Of a stretch of 40,102 nucleotides of DNA, positions 22,886 to 32,800 are shown in pieces (the first letter of the stretch is position 1; the number at the start of each line of letters is the position of its first letter). Both the position numbers and the translations under genes were made by a program. This DNA comes from a virus. The notes below the pieces were generated by a model that was not told the origin of the DNA, did not search any database, and was given only the letters and a program-made list of their open reading frames with translations. The DNA lies in IMG/VR virus record IMGVR_UViG_3300005289_000602, positions 1 to 40,102 of that record; one strand, written 5' to 3'.

Positions 22886-23217
22886 CAGCATTACCACAAC
22901 AAGGCTATTTGATAACGCCTATTGATTGGCAAGGATCGGTTAAAAAGATAACTATGGAAACTGGTTCGCTCAAAATGAGCGGGACAGTAGGCATAAGACC
23001 ATGGACTGAAACAGCCACCTTAGTTTGGGTTCTTCCAAAGGCAGATGCCTTAGCCTTAATGAACTCACTCAAAGCAGGCTACTTCAACGAGGTTTACGAA
23101 TACACCTGCAATGTCAGAGGCGCGATCAAACTCCGCCCAACTGATACCTTCGCTTTGCAAGAGCGTGAAGATGGAAGGAATTTGACGACATTCAGCATGG
23201 GGTTCGATCTCGTATGA
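22882..23217 (+). CDS. Minor tail protein, lambda M-like
   Basis: The 111-residue protein lies between tape measure and L-like genes, as in lambda, and has the beta-rich pattern of distal tail/M proteins (GSLKMSGTVGIRPWTETATL, YEYTCNVRGAIKLRP). It probably forms a ring at the tip end of the tail tube. Overlaps of 4 bases on both sides show a tightly coupled tail-tip operon. Confidence 0.75.
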   Translation: MTALPQQGYLITPIDWQGSVKKITMETGSLKMSGTVGIRPWTETATLVWVLPKADALALMNSLKAGYFNEVYEYTCNVRGAIKLRPTDTFALQEREDGRNLTTFSMGFDLV

Positions 23218-23723
23218 CGAACCTTCATAAATCTACCTTCAACCAGCTTGTAGAGTTTTGGGAATTGGACCTGACTGCTTTTGGCGACATTGCATATCGC
23301 TTCGTCAACAGCAGCACATTCAACGGCCCTACTCCTGCTGAGGGCTATGTCACATGGGATGGCGAACAATGGACTCCCCTACCCTTCGTCACTTCTGGCT
23401 GGGAGCGTGGCGGCGAGAACCTTGTTCGTCCGTCCATCAGCTTACCAGACGTAAACGGGCTGCTCTATGTTACCCTGCGCCAATATGAGTTGGCATCTGG
23501 CGCACCAGTGACCCGCTATCAGGCGCTCTATGAGGACGTTGTTTCCAACAATCCATATGCGGCCTTTAGCGAGGAACGATACTTACTCAATTCCGTGTCA
23601 GGCAATGGCAGGCAGATTGATATGGAATTTGCCACGCACATAGATTTCCAGATTGCGAAGATACCCAGCTTCAAAATGACCCGCGAGCATTACCCAGGCT
23701 TGGGCAGTCAGCTTCAACGCTAA
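23214..23723 (+). CDS. Minor tail protein, lambda L-like
   Basis: The 169-residue protein resembles lambda L: a first segment (NQLVEFWELDLTAFGDIAYR) and a conserved central pattern (RPSISLPDVNGLLYVTLR). Lambda L carries an iron-sulfur cluster bound by cysteines in its C-terminal region, but this protein has no cysteine there and is shorter, so that cluster is probably missing. It belongs to the tail tip hub. Confidence 0.82.
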   Translation: MTNLHKSTFNQLVEFWELDLTAFGDIAYRFVNSSTFNGPTPAEGYVTWDGEQWTPLPFVTSGWERGGENLVRPSISLPDVNGLLYVTLRQYELASGAPVTRYQALYEDVVSNNPYAAFSEERYLLNSVSGNGRQIDMEFATHIDFQIAKIPSFKMTREHYPGLGSQLQR

Positions 23724-23729
23724 GTCCGC

Positions 23730-23760
23730 TAAATATGTGATGAAACACCTCATCACGGAC
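23730..23760 (+). promoter_or_regulatory. TAAATA box with start-codon hairpin, K-like gene
   Basis: TAAATA (23730-23735) is followed at once by GTGATGA (23737-23743) and TCATCAC (23750-23756), a perfect 7-bp stem that includes the ATG at 23740. GTCC (23724-23727) and GGAC (23757-23760) add an outer pairing around box and stem. Confidence 0.55.
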
Positions 23761-24522
23761 AAGCAATGGGCAGAGATCAAGCCCGTTTTCCTCAAAGCCT
23801 ATCCACGCGAAGCGGTCGTTGCCATTTGGGATGACGATTCATGGGAAGAGATTGAGAACATCGCGCAAGGCACGGACGGCGCCTTTGAGTTCAAGCTGTC
23901 ACAGAAGGACGAGGCGAGACTTCTACAGCGCAGGCCGCGGTTGTTCCTCCATAGCCATCCCAATGGAAATCCAGAGCCAAGCGACAGGGACACAGAGACG
24001 CAGATTGCGACTGGATGGAATTGCGGCATCGTCGCGGTCAGCGGAAACCCTGATACGCGCCCTGTCAGCGTCTATGACGCAGCTTTCCCAGAGATATGGG
24101 GTCCAGATGCGTCTCAGGGCGCTTTACTTGGCAGATCGTTTCTTTGGGGCGTTCGTGACTGCTGGACGCTCTGCGCGGATTGGTATGCTGCCCACGGCAT
24201 CAAGATAGATCCCATTCCCCGCGTGAGACAGCCAGGCGCACACCATCATCATGCGCGCGGCCTAGATCCCTTTTCCTACTGGCCGCTGCGCTTGGGCTTC
24301 AAGCGCATCGAGCGTCACCAGCGCAGACGGGGCGATTTAGCGTTGATGAATTGGCGCAGTCCCACCGTGAACCACTGCGCCATCTACCTTGGCCAAGGCA
24401 CTTATCTCCATCAGCCAAACATGAAGCTGAGCGAAGAATGGGTGATGAAGGACGAGGAACTACTGTTGGAAAGATGGGCAGTCAGCTTTTGGAGACACAA
24501 GGAGAAACTTATTGAATGCTAA
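23740..24522 (+). CDS. Tail tip assembly protein, lambda K-like (JAB/MPN plus NlpC/P60)
   Basis: The 260-residue protein joins two enzymatic domains, as in lambda K. The N-terminal JAB/MPN metalloprotease domain has LFLHSHPNGNPEPSDRD (metal ligands His71, His73 and an Asp in SDRD, with Glu farther upstream). The C-terminal NlpC/P60 domain has RDCWTLCADWY with the nucleophile Cys141 and the partner His212 in NHCAIYLGQ. Such proteins process tail tip components or cut peptidoglycan on entry. GTG at 23737 is an alternative start. With no separate endolysin seen, this is the only wall-active fold found. It overlaps the I-J gene by 7 bases. Confidence 0.88.
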   Translation: MKHLITDKQWAEIKPVFLKAYPREAVVAIWDDDSWEEIENIAQGTDGAFEFKLSQKDEARLLQRRPRLFLHSHPNGNPEPSDRDTETQIATGWNCGIVAVSGNPDTRPVSVYDAAFPEIWGPDASQGALLGRSFLWGVRDCWTLCADWYAAHGIKIDPIPRVRQPGAHHHHARGLDPFSYWPLRLGFKRIERHQRRRGDLALMNWRSPTVNHCAIYLGQGTYLHQPNMKLSEEWVMKDEELLLERWAVSFWRHKEKLIEC

Positions 24523-27461
24523 TTACCGTTCAACTTCATGGCACATTCAAGGATAAGATGCCCAAAGGGCACAAGCGACCAAAGAAATTCTATGTTTCCC
24601 GTATCAGGGACATTTTTGATTTCCTTGAGCAGTATTATCCAATCAAGCAGTTCATGGACACGATGCCCGCGATGGTCCGCGTTGGTCCAACTCTGGAAAA
24701 TTCAGTCAGCTTAGACCGCCACCAAATAGCGGGTTGGAAAGTGCCTGATGGCGCAACGATCCACATCGCTCCATTTGTCAGCGGACATGAGATAACGAGC
24801 GCGATGCTCATAACTGCCCTTGTTTCAACGGCAGTCAGCATTGGCATCAGCCTGCTAATGTCCATCCTGTTTCCGCCGCCACAGACCAAGAACGATAAGC
24901 GCAAATCCGCCCTCTATGAGAACGGCCTGAACACGAATGAGGAAGGCGTTGTTCTCCCATATGTGGCTGGCGACAATGTGCTTTGCGGCTTCAACGTCAT
25001 TGAGACGAATGTTGATATTACCAACTCAGGCGGCGCGAACACCACTGGCAGCGGCTGGGCCGCTATCATCGAGCAGAAAACAGGCAATCAGGTATTAGAC
25101 CCGCTGGGCAAAGGCGATGCTGGCGGAACAGCCGTCTATGACCCAGGCGAAGGCGGATACATCGCTGAGGTTGTCCAAGGTGAAAAAGGCGGCGGCAAGA
25201 CCATCGCCAACACGACATTTTCAGATGCCACATTGCGCCTGCTCGCGGCCTATGGCGCTGGCGAGGTTGGCGGGATCGTTGGCAGCACTTGGGAGGAAAA
25301 AGAGAAGAATATCCTCATCAACGAAGTGCCATTGCGCGACCGTGGATCAGGCCAACGAAACTACAGAGGCATAAGCTGGACAGAGCGCCGTGGCATCCCA
25401 GGGCAAACCGCCTCCCCTATCACTCCAGGCGTAACCAACGTCTTTGACTCAGCCGTTGAACTAAAGAAACTCAACACGGGCGGAAGTCAGGTTTACATAA
25501 CTAACACGGTCACTGACAACCAAGTGAACCGTATCAAGGTCCGCATTAGATACAACGCGCTTGTTAAAACGAGTAAGAAGGGAAACCAAAGCACAACATC
25601 AGTTGCCATTGGTGCAGAGGCTAAGCTGGCCAATGATAGCGTTTGGCGTCCAGCAGGCACATGGCGCATCAATGAAAAAACCAGCGATCCTATAGACCGT
25701 GAATATGAGATTGTTGCTCCTATTGGCGCTGCTGATGACACGGCCCCTTGGATGTTCCGCGTTTTCCGTATCACGGACGACAGCACGGACGACAAGCTAC
25801 AGAACGATACTGCTTTCCGTGGCTGGGTTGAGGTTCAGGACCGTGAATTGGCCTATGATGGCAGCGGCGGCGAAGTCCCTACGGCTCTCTTTGGCGCAGC
25901 GATCGACCTCGCGCAGTTTGATGCAAATTCCAGCCCTGAGATTGCCCTTGTCTGCGCTGGGCAGAAAGTCCGCGTCCCTGACAATTACGACCCTGTAACC
26001 CGCACATATACAGGCGCATGGAACGGCGCATTCAAATATGCCGTGACCAGCAATCCAGTCTGGCACTGGTATGAGCTGGCTACGAACGCGGCCATAGCCT
26101 GCGGCGTCCCTGAGAGTTTCTTCAACACCTTCTCACTCTACCAGTGCGCTCAATACTGCGATCAGAACGTAAATGGGCGTCCTCGTTTCACGCTCAACAA
26201 GCAGTTCGTGGACGAACAGGAAGGATGGCAAGCGCTCAGAGAATTGGCGCAGTCATTCCGCGCTTTCCCATATTTCGCTGGGCAGCAAATCATATTGATG
26301 CAGGACCGCCCGCAAACGGCAGTGGATCACTTCGTCAACAATGCCGTCATTCAAAGCGGTTTGTTCCGTTACAAAAGCACCAACATTCAAGAACGAGTCA
26401 ATGAGACGTTCGTTGAATATGACAATATGGATGATTACGGCAGAAAAGGTCTTGTCGTTTATCGTGATGATGAGGCCATAACCCGCAACCGTGCGCTCAA
26501 TCTATCGAACAATGGCATTGTCTCAAGCAGAGTTTATAAAGTTGGATGCACCAATAAGCAGGAAGCATATGACTATGCTCGCATCCTAACTTTCATCAGT
26601 CAGAAAGAGCATGAGACTATCGAGTTTGATACCCAATTAGCTGCCGCTGCATATATCCCAGGACAGCTTATTGAGGTTCACGATTGGAACCTGTCAGGCT
26701 TAGCCCCAACTGGCCGCGTTGAAGTCGTCACGCCTACCTTTGCGCGCATGGACAACGCCATCACTTTGAAGGCGAACACCAGCTATAATGCCCGCATCTA
26801 TGTAGGCGATAACGGCATGACCGTCCGCCCTGTTGTGGTCCAGAGCGTTGACACCCTCACCACGGACATTCCTTTCGACACGACGGATTTAGAGCCAGAT
26901 ACCCCAATCAGCATCGTGGAAGTTGGCGCGAATGCGATCCAGCCGCGCGTTTTCCGCATCATCGACATTAAGGAAAACAGCCCAGCCAATTACACCGTGA
27001 CGGCCCAGCTTCACATTGAGGGAAAATATGCTTGGCTGGATGGCAATGTTCCTGTGCCAGAGATTCCTTGGTCACAGATTCCTACCTTCATTCCAAAGCC
27101 AACGGGATTGAAGGCGCAGAACAATACCTATGTGGACGAAATCACCGGCGTTCACCACGAAATCAACCTGTCGTGGGATGCCGTGAACGTCCTGCCAGTG
27201 GGCGAGAACCTTGGGCAGCAGCTTCCTTTGAATGGCTATGTCGTGGAAGTCCTGCGCCCTTACACCAGCGTTTGGGAACGTATCTACAGCGGCAATAGCA
27301 CAAGCTGCCAACTCATTGATGCTGAGCAAGGAACATACACGTTCAGCGTTAGAGCAATAAATATCCTAAATAGGTCAGGTGAAGCAGCACTCTTAAAGCA
27401 TGAGTTTTCTTATGGAAGCGGCGCAGAGGTATTGCCACCTATATTCATAGGATTTGATTGA
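24516..27461 (+). CDS. Fused tail assembly protein I and central fibre J (N-terminal part)
   Basis: The 981-residue protein joins two lambda functions. Residues 1-90 resemble lambda I (a ubiquitin-like fold), followed by a hydrophobic stretch (about 95-119) and a VVLPYVAGDNVLCGFNVIE segment typical of I. From about 250 the sequence turns J-like, with an NEVPLRDRGSGQRNYRGIS motif, a large hub domain and a later fibronectin-like domain (about 870-965). In lambda I and J are separate proteins. J proteins form the tail tip hub and host-binding centre. This one ends shortly after the fibronectin-like domain and the rest of J is in the next gene. GGAG precedes the ATG. Confidence 0.85.
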   Translation: MLITVQLHGTFKDKMPKGHKRPKKFYVSRIRDIFDFLEQYYPIKQFMDTMPAMVRVGPTLENSVSLDRHQIAGWKVPDGATIHIAPFVSGHEITSAMLITALVSTAVSIGISLLMSILFPPPQTKNDKRKSALYENGLNTNEEGVVLPYVAGDNVLCGFNVIETNVDITNSGGANTTGSGWAAIIEQKTGNQVLDPLGKGDAGGTAVYDPGEGGYIAEVVQGEKGGGKTIANTTFSDATLRLLAAYGAGEVGGIVGSTWEEKEKNILINEVPLRDRGSGQRNYRGISWTERRGIPGQTASPITPGVTNVFDSAVELKKLNTGGSQVYITNTVTDNQVNRIKVRIRYNALVKTSKKGNQSTTSVAIGAEAKLANDSVWRPAGTWRINEKTSDPIDREYEIVAPIGAADDTAPWMFRVFRITDDSTDDKLQNDTAFRGWVEVQDRELAYDGSGGEVPTALFGAAIDLAQFDANSSPEIALVCAGQKVRVPDNYDPVTRTYTGAWNGAFKYAVTSNPVWHWYELATNAAIACGVPESFFNTFSLYQCAQYCDQNVNGRPRFTLNKQFVDEQEGWQALRELAQSFRAFPYFAGQQIILMQDRPQTAVDHFVNNAVIQSGLFRYKSTNIQERVNETFVEYDNMDDYGRKGLVVYRDDEAITRNRALNLSNNGIVSSRVYKVGCTNKQEAYDYARILTFISQKEHETIEFDTQLAAAAYIPGQLIEVHDWNLSGLAPTGRVEVVTPTFARMDNAITLKANTSYNARIYVGDNGMTVRPVVVQSVDTLTTDIPFDTTDLEPDTPISIVEVGANAIQPRVFRIIDIKENSPANYTVTAQLHIEGKYAWLDGNVPVPEIPWSQIPTFIPKPTGLKAQNNTYVDEITGVHHEINLSWDAVNVLPVGENLGQQLPLNGYVVEVLRPYTSVWERIYSGNSTSCQLIDAEQGTYTFSVRAINILNRSGEAALLKHEFSYGSGAEVLPPIFIGFD
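27358..27372 (+). promoter_or_regulatory. Double TAAATA box inside the I-J gene
   Basis: TAAATA occurs at 27358-27363 and 27367-27372, in the last 105 bases of the I-J gene and about 95 bases before the next start. Both copies could drive the separate J C-terminal gene. Confidence 0.4.
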
Positions 27462-27465
27462 GAGA

Positions 27466-29415
27466 GTGGCGACAGTTAATTTTACAGGAAAAGACCTAAC
27501 AGTCAGATTTGAGGAAGAACCCCTAAACGGACGCGAGTTTCAATACCGTATCAGGTATGAGTGCGCGAATGACTCCGTGGTCCATCATGTTAAGGCAGAT
27601 GGCACAGAGCAATATACCAAGCCAGATGGAATGCGCGGTTACAAAGACGTTCTCACCTTTGAAGAGAACATAAAGGCTGGGCTTACACGCTCCCCCAAAG
27701 TCTATCTGTCCACAATGGATGGCGCAGGAAATTGGTCCATTGAAAAAGAGATTGATGCCTTAAACCCAGCACCAGCCGTTCCGCCCATGTCATATTACAA
27801 TGGATATGACACAGTGGTTTTCCGCTTCACTAAGCCAGATGACACGGATTGGGCGGGCTTCTGCGTATGGGCTGACACTCAAAACCCTGTCCGCAAGGAT
27901 CAGATAACTTCCAAATATATAGGGCCAAACAACGAGGTTTCTCTAAGCCTGCTTCCTGACACAGATTATTGGATCACCTACGCGGCATATGATGCCTTTG
28001 GAACGGACCTACTTAACGAAGCTACCATTCAAATCCATACGCTGAGTGAAGAGAGCATATTGCTGCCTACCCTCAATGAGCGTTTGGAAGCTATCGCCGC
28101 ATTAAATGTCAAAAGCAGCACGGCCTTTCTCAAAGTAGCGAATGCCTATTCCAACAATGCCCATCGCGCCATTGAGGAACTGAAAACCTATGTGGATAGC
28201 GACGGAACCTTAGTCGCACAGAAGCTGCTCATCCTTGAAACTCGCGTCGGTGATGCTGAGAGCGTCCTACAGCTTGTCCAACAAACGCAGGCCAACTCAG
28301 AAGAGGCATTTAGTCAGCAACTACTATTGATGGGCGGGCGCGTGGACGACGCAGAGGCCGCCCTCTCTAGTGAGTCTGAGGTAAGGGCCAGAGAGGACAC
28401 AGCCCTTGCTAGGCAGCTAACAGAGCTTGCGGCCCGCGTGGGCAGCAATGAGGCTCAATATAGCATCGACATAACCAACCTTGTGAACGCGGACAGCGCC
28501 TTATCGCAGCGCATTAATTTACAGGCCGCCCAATGGAACGCTGACATCAATACCAAGGTGACTGCCGCGCAACAAAGCATCACGACCGCATACGTGAATG
28601 CTGATAGCGCCCTCAGTCAGCGCATAGACACATTATCCGCACAAGTTGGAACGGGCGGCTGGACTGCCGCCCTACAGACGGAACAGACAACCAGAGCGAA
28701 CGCTGACAGCGCCCTTGGGCAGCGCATTGATACGATAACGGCTGGCTACAACGGCCAGTTCGTCACGATCCAACAGACGATGACCGCGCAGGGCAACACA
28801 TTATCAGGATTGAGCGCACAATATACCCTCCGCATTGACAACAATGGGCGTGTCTCAGGCTTTGGCCTTGCCAGCGATCCGTATGGCAACAGCGAATTCG
28901 CCGTGAATGTGGACCGCTTCCTTATCGCTCACCCTGGCAGCGCAGAGCGCATTTTTGAAGTCGTGTCAGGCCAAGTCAGGATCAGACAAGCCGTCATAGA
29001 TAGAGCCACGATCAATGGCGCACAGATATATGACCTAACGATAGGCACAAATAAGATCGCGCTTAATTCAGTCACAGTTACCCACTTTGCTCAGCGCACT
29101 TCTGCCATGTATGGCAACGGATCATACTACGACGCTTTAAGCTACACAGTGAACGCACCTTACGAATGCGACCTAAATATATGGGTCAGTGCTTCACAGG
29201 GTTTCCCCAATGGCGACAGAACTTGGAATGGCCGTCTATTAGTCAATGGCAACCAGATTGGTGCTGGCGGCGGTCAAAAGACGGCAGATACCTTTTCACT
29301 CGCTGGCTATGCACACGTTGGCCCAGGGCAGCATAATGTTCTGATTAGGTGGCAAGGCGCAAGCAGCGTCACACTGGCAGAATTGAAGGTGATGATATTG
29401 GAGACAAGAAGATGA
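27466..29415 (+). CDS. Tail tip protein, J-like C-terminal part
   Basis: The 649-residue protein continues the J architecture. It has fibronectin-like beta domains (about 1-200), a long helical/coiled-coil region with repeats of the type ADSALSQRI (several copies between 330 and 420), a DUF1983-like domain (TLRIDNNGRVSGFGLASDP), and a terminal beta domain that may bind the receptor. GTG 27466 is chosen; TTG 27454 is the other option but lacks a well-placed ribosome site. Because J is normally a single chain, the two halves must assemble together. The end overlaps the next start by 4 bases (ATGA). Confidence 0.8.
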   Translation: MATVNFTGKDLTVRFEEEPLNGREFQYRIRYECANDSVVHHVKADGTEQYTKPDGMRGYKDVLTFEENIKAGLTRSPKVYLSTMDGAGNWSIEKEIDALNPAPAVPPMSYYNGYDTVVFRFTKPDDTDWAGFCVWADTQNPVRKDQITSKYIGPNNEVSLSLLPDTDYWITYAAYDAFGTDLLNEATIQIHTLSEESILLPTLNERLEAIAALNVKSSTAFLKVANAYSNNAHRAIEELKTYVDSDGTLVAQKLLILETRVGDAESVLQLVQQTQANSEEAFSQQLLLMGGRVDDAEAALSSESEVRAREDTALARQLTELAARVGSNEAQYSIDITNLVNADSALSQRINLQAAQWNADINTKVTAAQQSITTAYVNADSALSQRIDTLSAQVGTGGWTAALQTEQTTRANADSALGQRIDTITAGYNGQFVTIQQTMTAQGNTLSGLSAQYTLRIDNNGRVSGFGLASDPYGNSEFAVNVDRFLIAHPGSAERIFEVVSGQVRIRQAVIDRATINGAQIYDLTIGTNKIALNSVTVTHFAQRTSAMYGNGSYYDALSYTVNAPYECDLNIWVSASQGFPNGDRTWNGRLLVNGNQIGAGGGQKTADTFSLAGYAHVGPGQHNVLIRWQGASSVTLAELKVMILETRR

Positions 29416-29789
29416 CAATATACGCGATTGGCGTTCCAGGAGAGAAAATCAGATTTGCTTTGGCTGCTATGGAAGAGTCTCACGCTATCGCTCAGCTTCA
29501 AGCCAATGAGGTATTTCTGGAAATTGACAGCTTTGTTGATGGTGTCATTTCCAGCGACGGAACGAAATTCACCCCAATTTTAGTCGATATGGAATTTGAG
29601 CAGATGCGTATCCGTTCAGCGCGAACGGCACTGCTATCTGGCTGTGATTGGACACAGACCATAGATGCCCAGCTTACCCCTGAGCAGCAGGCAGCATGGG
29701 CCGCATATCGCCAAGCCCTCAGAGACATTCCAGACGATCAACCCAATGTCTGCTTCGATGATGTAATCTGGCCAGAACCGCCTCAGTGA
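29412..29789 (+). CDS. Tail fibre assembly chaperone-like protein
   Basis: The 125-residue protein ends with the pattern LSGCDWTQTIDAQLTPEQQA, then YRQALRDIP and WPEPP, shared with tail fibre assembly chaperones that help fibre trimers form. Placement directly before the fibre genes supports this. The ATG at 29412 overlaps the previous stop; an earlier in-frame start lies well inside the J-like gene. Confidence 0.8.
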   Translation: MTIYAIGVPGEKIRFALAAMEESHAIAQLQANEVFLEIDSFVDGVISSDGTKFTPILVDMEFEQMRIRSARTALLSGCDWTQTIDAQLTPEQQAAWAAYRQALRDIPDDQPNVCFDDVIWPEPPQ

Positions 29790-29802
29790 TAGGCGATGAA
29801 AA

Positions 29803-29825
29803 TAAATACTCCGTATAAAACGGAG
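29803..29825 (+). promoter_or_regulatory. TAAATA box and hairpin, fibre leader
   Basis: TAAATA (29803-29808) is followed directly by CTCCGT (29809-29814) and ACGGAG (29820-29825), with loop ATAAA. GGAG, the only plausible ribosome site for the fibre gene at 29837, is in the right arm. Confidence 0.6.
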
Positions 29826-29836
29826 AAAACTACCGA

Positions 29837-32800
29837 ATGGCTTGGTATAAGACTGGAACGATAAACCTCACTAACAACTCAGACATTGTAACTGGCAACG
29901 GAACACAGTTTACAAATTCCATCAAGCGCGGCGATATGCTCAAAATCGGCAATTCTCTGTATGAGCTTGATGGCGTTGTTAATTCCACGCAATTGAAACT
30001 CGTTCAACCATATTCAGGCACGACTTCCAGCAACACAGCTTATGCGATTATCCCAACCCAAGCCACTACTCAGGAGTTGAACGACAAAGTAACCGACTTG
30101 GTGGACATTGTAGGCGACCTGATCGAGAACGGCGGCGGAACAGGCGGTGGCACTGGCCAAGACGGAAAATCCGCCTATGAGATTGCCGTCGAAAACGGCT
30201 TTGTTGGAACAGAAGCAGAGTGGCTTGCCAGCCTCAAAGGTGAGGACGGAGAAGATGGCGTTGGCGGCGGCGGTCAAGGCGCAATCATCAACTTGAACGA
30301 ATACAGCGGCCAGCCAGCAGGCGGCAGCGGCATCAGCGTTATCGTTCCTGTTGCCGTTGGCGATCCGCCAATGAACCTGACACAAACCGCTCAGGTCATC
30401 ATTCCAAACAGCACACCAGACGCAGGCATTGCGATTTGGGCAAAGTCCACCACGTCAGGCATTGCCGTGGTTTTGGGCTTGGTGAATGCCCCTGAGCCAC
30501 AGCCAGGCGGAAGTGACGAAGAACTCGATTTGTCAGGCTCAGGCACCGTTTACGGCGACCCAGGCACCATATTCCCATTGGGAATCTATTTGGCCGGCAG
30601 CACGTCGAATTTCACCCTGACTGTGCCATCAGGCTTCCCTCTTGCCATCGAGCGCCGCAACGAAATCACGATCCCTGTCGCAAGCCAATGGAACATTACG
30701 AGCGCTGGCTCGCCATGGCCAGTTAGCGGCGATGCCGTTGGATTGTCCAATGTCATTTACAAGCGCGTCTATACGGGATCAGGCGGCACCTCGTCTGATA
30801 ACAGCAGCATGGTTAGCGGGCGCTTGCGCCTCATGAGGCACATTTACCTCGCAACTGATCCGCTGGCTTTGTCCTTCAAGCAGACCACAAATGACGGCAC
30901 CACACAGGCACCAGCCCGCATAAGACTGACATTCTCAGGCGTTGTGAATGAGGAATATCCAATCCTCGCCACCCTATATGATTACATGATTGGCGAATTC
31001 ACTTTGCGCCGTCACTGGTCAGGAACAGGCACCCTTTCCGTGACAGTTGGCCGTGGTAGCTCAACCACGGAAATTATCAGCGACGACAATGCTGCATTCG
31101 AGGCTGGATCGCTCAAAACATGGTCCGTCGAGTATATCGACAATGTAGGCGGTGCTGGCGGCTCAGTCCGCTTCTATGCTGATGGCGTCCAGATTGGTGC
31201 AGATAAGCCATGCGAGGTGAAGCTACGCATTACACCAGCCATGGCGCTCGAATGTAATTCATCTGGCAACAACACCTCAGACAGCGTGAACAATCTCGAC
31301 GTTGCATATGTGGGCGTTTCGTTCGGCAAGCCTGAGATTGAAAGCACCTATGACCCAGCAGTCAGCGGTTCAATTGCGGCGGCTGACTTGGAAATGCTCT
31401 GTGTCGATGCTCGCGGCTTCTCAACACCACAGGCACCCGTCACAGTCAGCTATCAGGCGACAGGCCAAGACCCCTTCAACATGGAAGTCGTTGTAGGCGA
31501 AATGACATTGCCTGCTGGACGAGCTTACAAAGCTGTCCTTGAAGTTTGGTCCACTGGCGAAGGTGTAGCCCATCCAAATGAGTTGGTGATGACCAAACCA
31601 GCGGCGCAGAACTGCCGCTTTGAGGACTCTACCCTATACAGCGCACAAGCGCCGTGGACTGAGGTTTTGCCAAAGGGAGCCGTGCCAAACATCAATGGCA
31701 TCAACTACTATTGCGAAGGCATCCGTATAGGAACCTATGTGCAGTTCCAGTTTGGCTATGATTGGGATACGACTCAAATGCCTGCAAATCCGTTTGGTGA
31801 TCCGCAGGGCAAAGACAGCTACATGGTTCCCCATAAATGGCTGATCTACGACAACACAGGAACATTGCTTGGCCGCATTGAGCAGCCAAACGGCCAGCCT
31901 TTGAACACCACAGCGACAGCCGTTTCATGGAGCGGGTCACTTGACGGGCGCGGCAATCCAATGGTGACGGCCGCAAACAAGTGGTATCCAAAGGGAACGG
32001 TGCGTTCAGGCATTATCTGGCGCTCCCACGCAGAGCCGCCAGCTTATACCCAGCAGGAGATTTGGGACCGCGTTCCTACCTATGACATTGCCGTGCCGTT
32101 CGCTTCTCAGGGCGGCGCATCAGTCAACGGCGGCGACTTACGCACAGGCTCAGGCGAACAGCTAAATGGCTTCGCCAACTATCGCTGGATGCCGTGGGAA
32201 AGCAGCACCTACAACGACCTCATCACCGCTGGCGCGAACACACTCAATCCGTGGAAATATGGCTCTGACCAAAACGGCATGGTGCCAAACGCCAACACAT
32301 GGCTGAAATATACCCCGTTCAATCAAATGGGGCGTTCGCCAATTACAGGTCCAGGCGGTGTGCGTGATGATCGTCAGATTATGCCTGAGCCTGTTGCCCG
32401 CTATGCGCGAGACGTGACGGTAAAGCGCCTGCACGACAATCGCAGCATGAAGGAAATAGCCCTAGATTATCTCACTGGCTACGCATCAGACCCATTCCAC
32501 TGCTTTGAAAATGGACGCCTAACGCCGCTGTTCAAAGGCGATGCGCGCCGCAATATCACGATGCGTAACCACTATTATGGCGCGGGCGAAGCTGGCACTC
32601 CACCAGAGCAAGCCTATTACGTTCAGGGCGGTCGCCCATATGAATTTGTCACCGCGAACAATCCGCTTCGCGTCCAAGTCCCATATGCTGGCGCTACCTC
32701 TGACAAGCCATATTTTGGCACTAACCAGATTGACCAAGACCACGCTCACCAATTCCCGCATTGGGGATCGCTCATGTGGCAATCGCCTGAATTTGCGATG

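Noticed and set aside
27440-27470. Programmed frameshift joining the I-J gene to the following gene
   Set aside because: No slippery heptamer lies at the junction, and a GTG start with its own gene structure is available. A sequencing error cannot be excluded.
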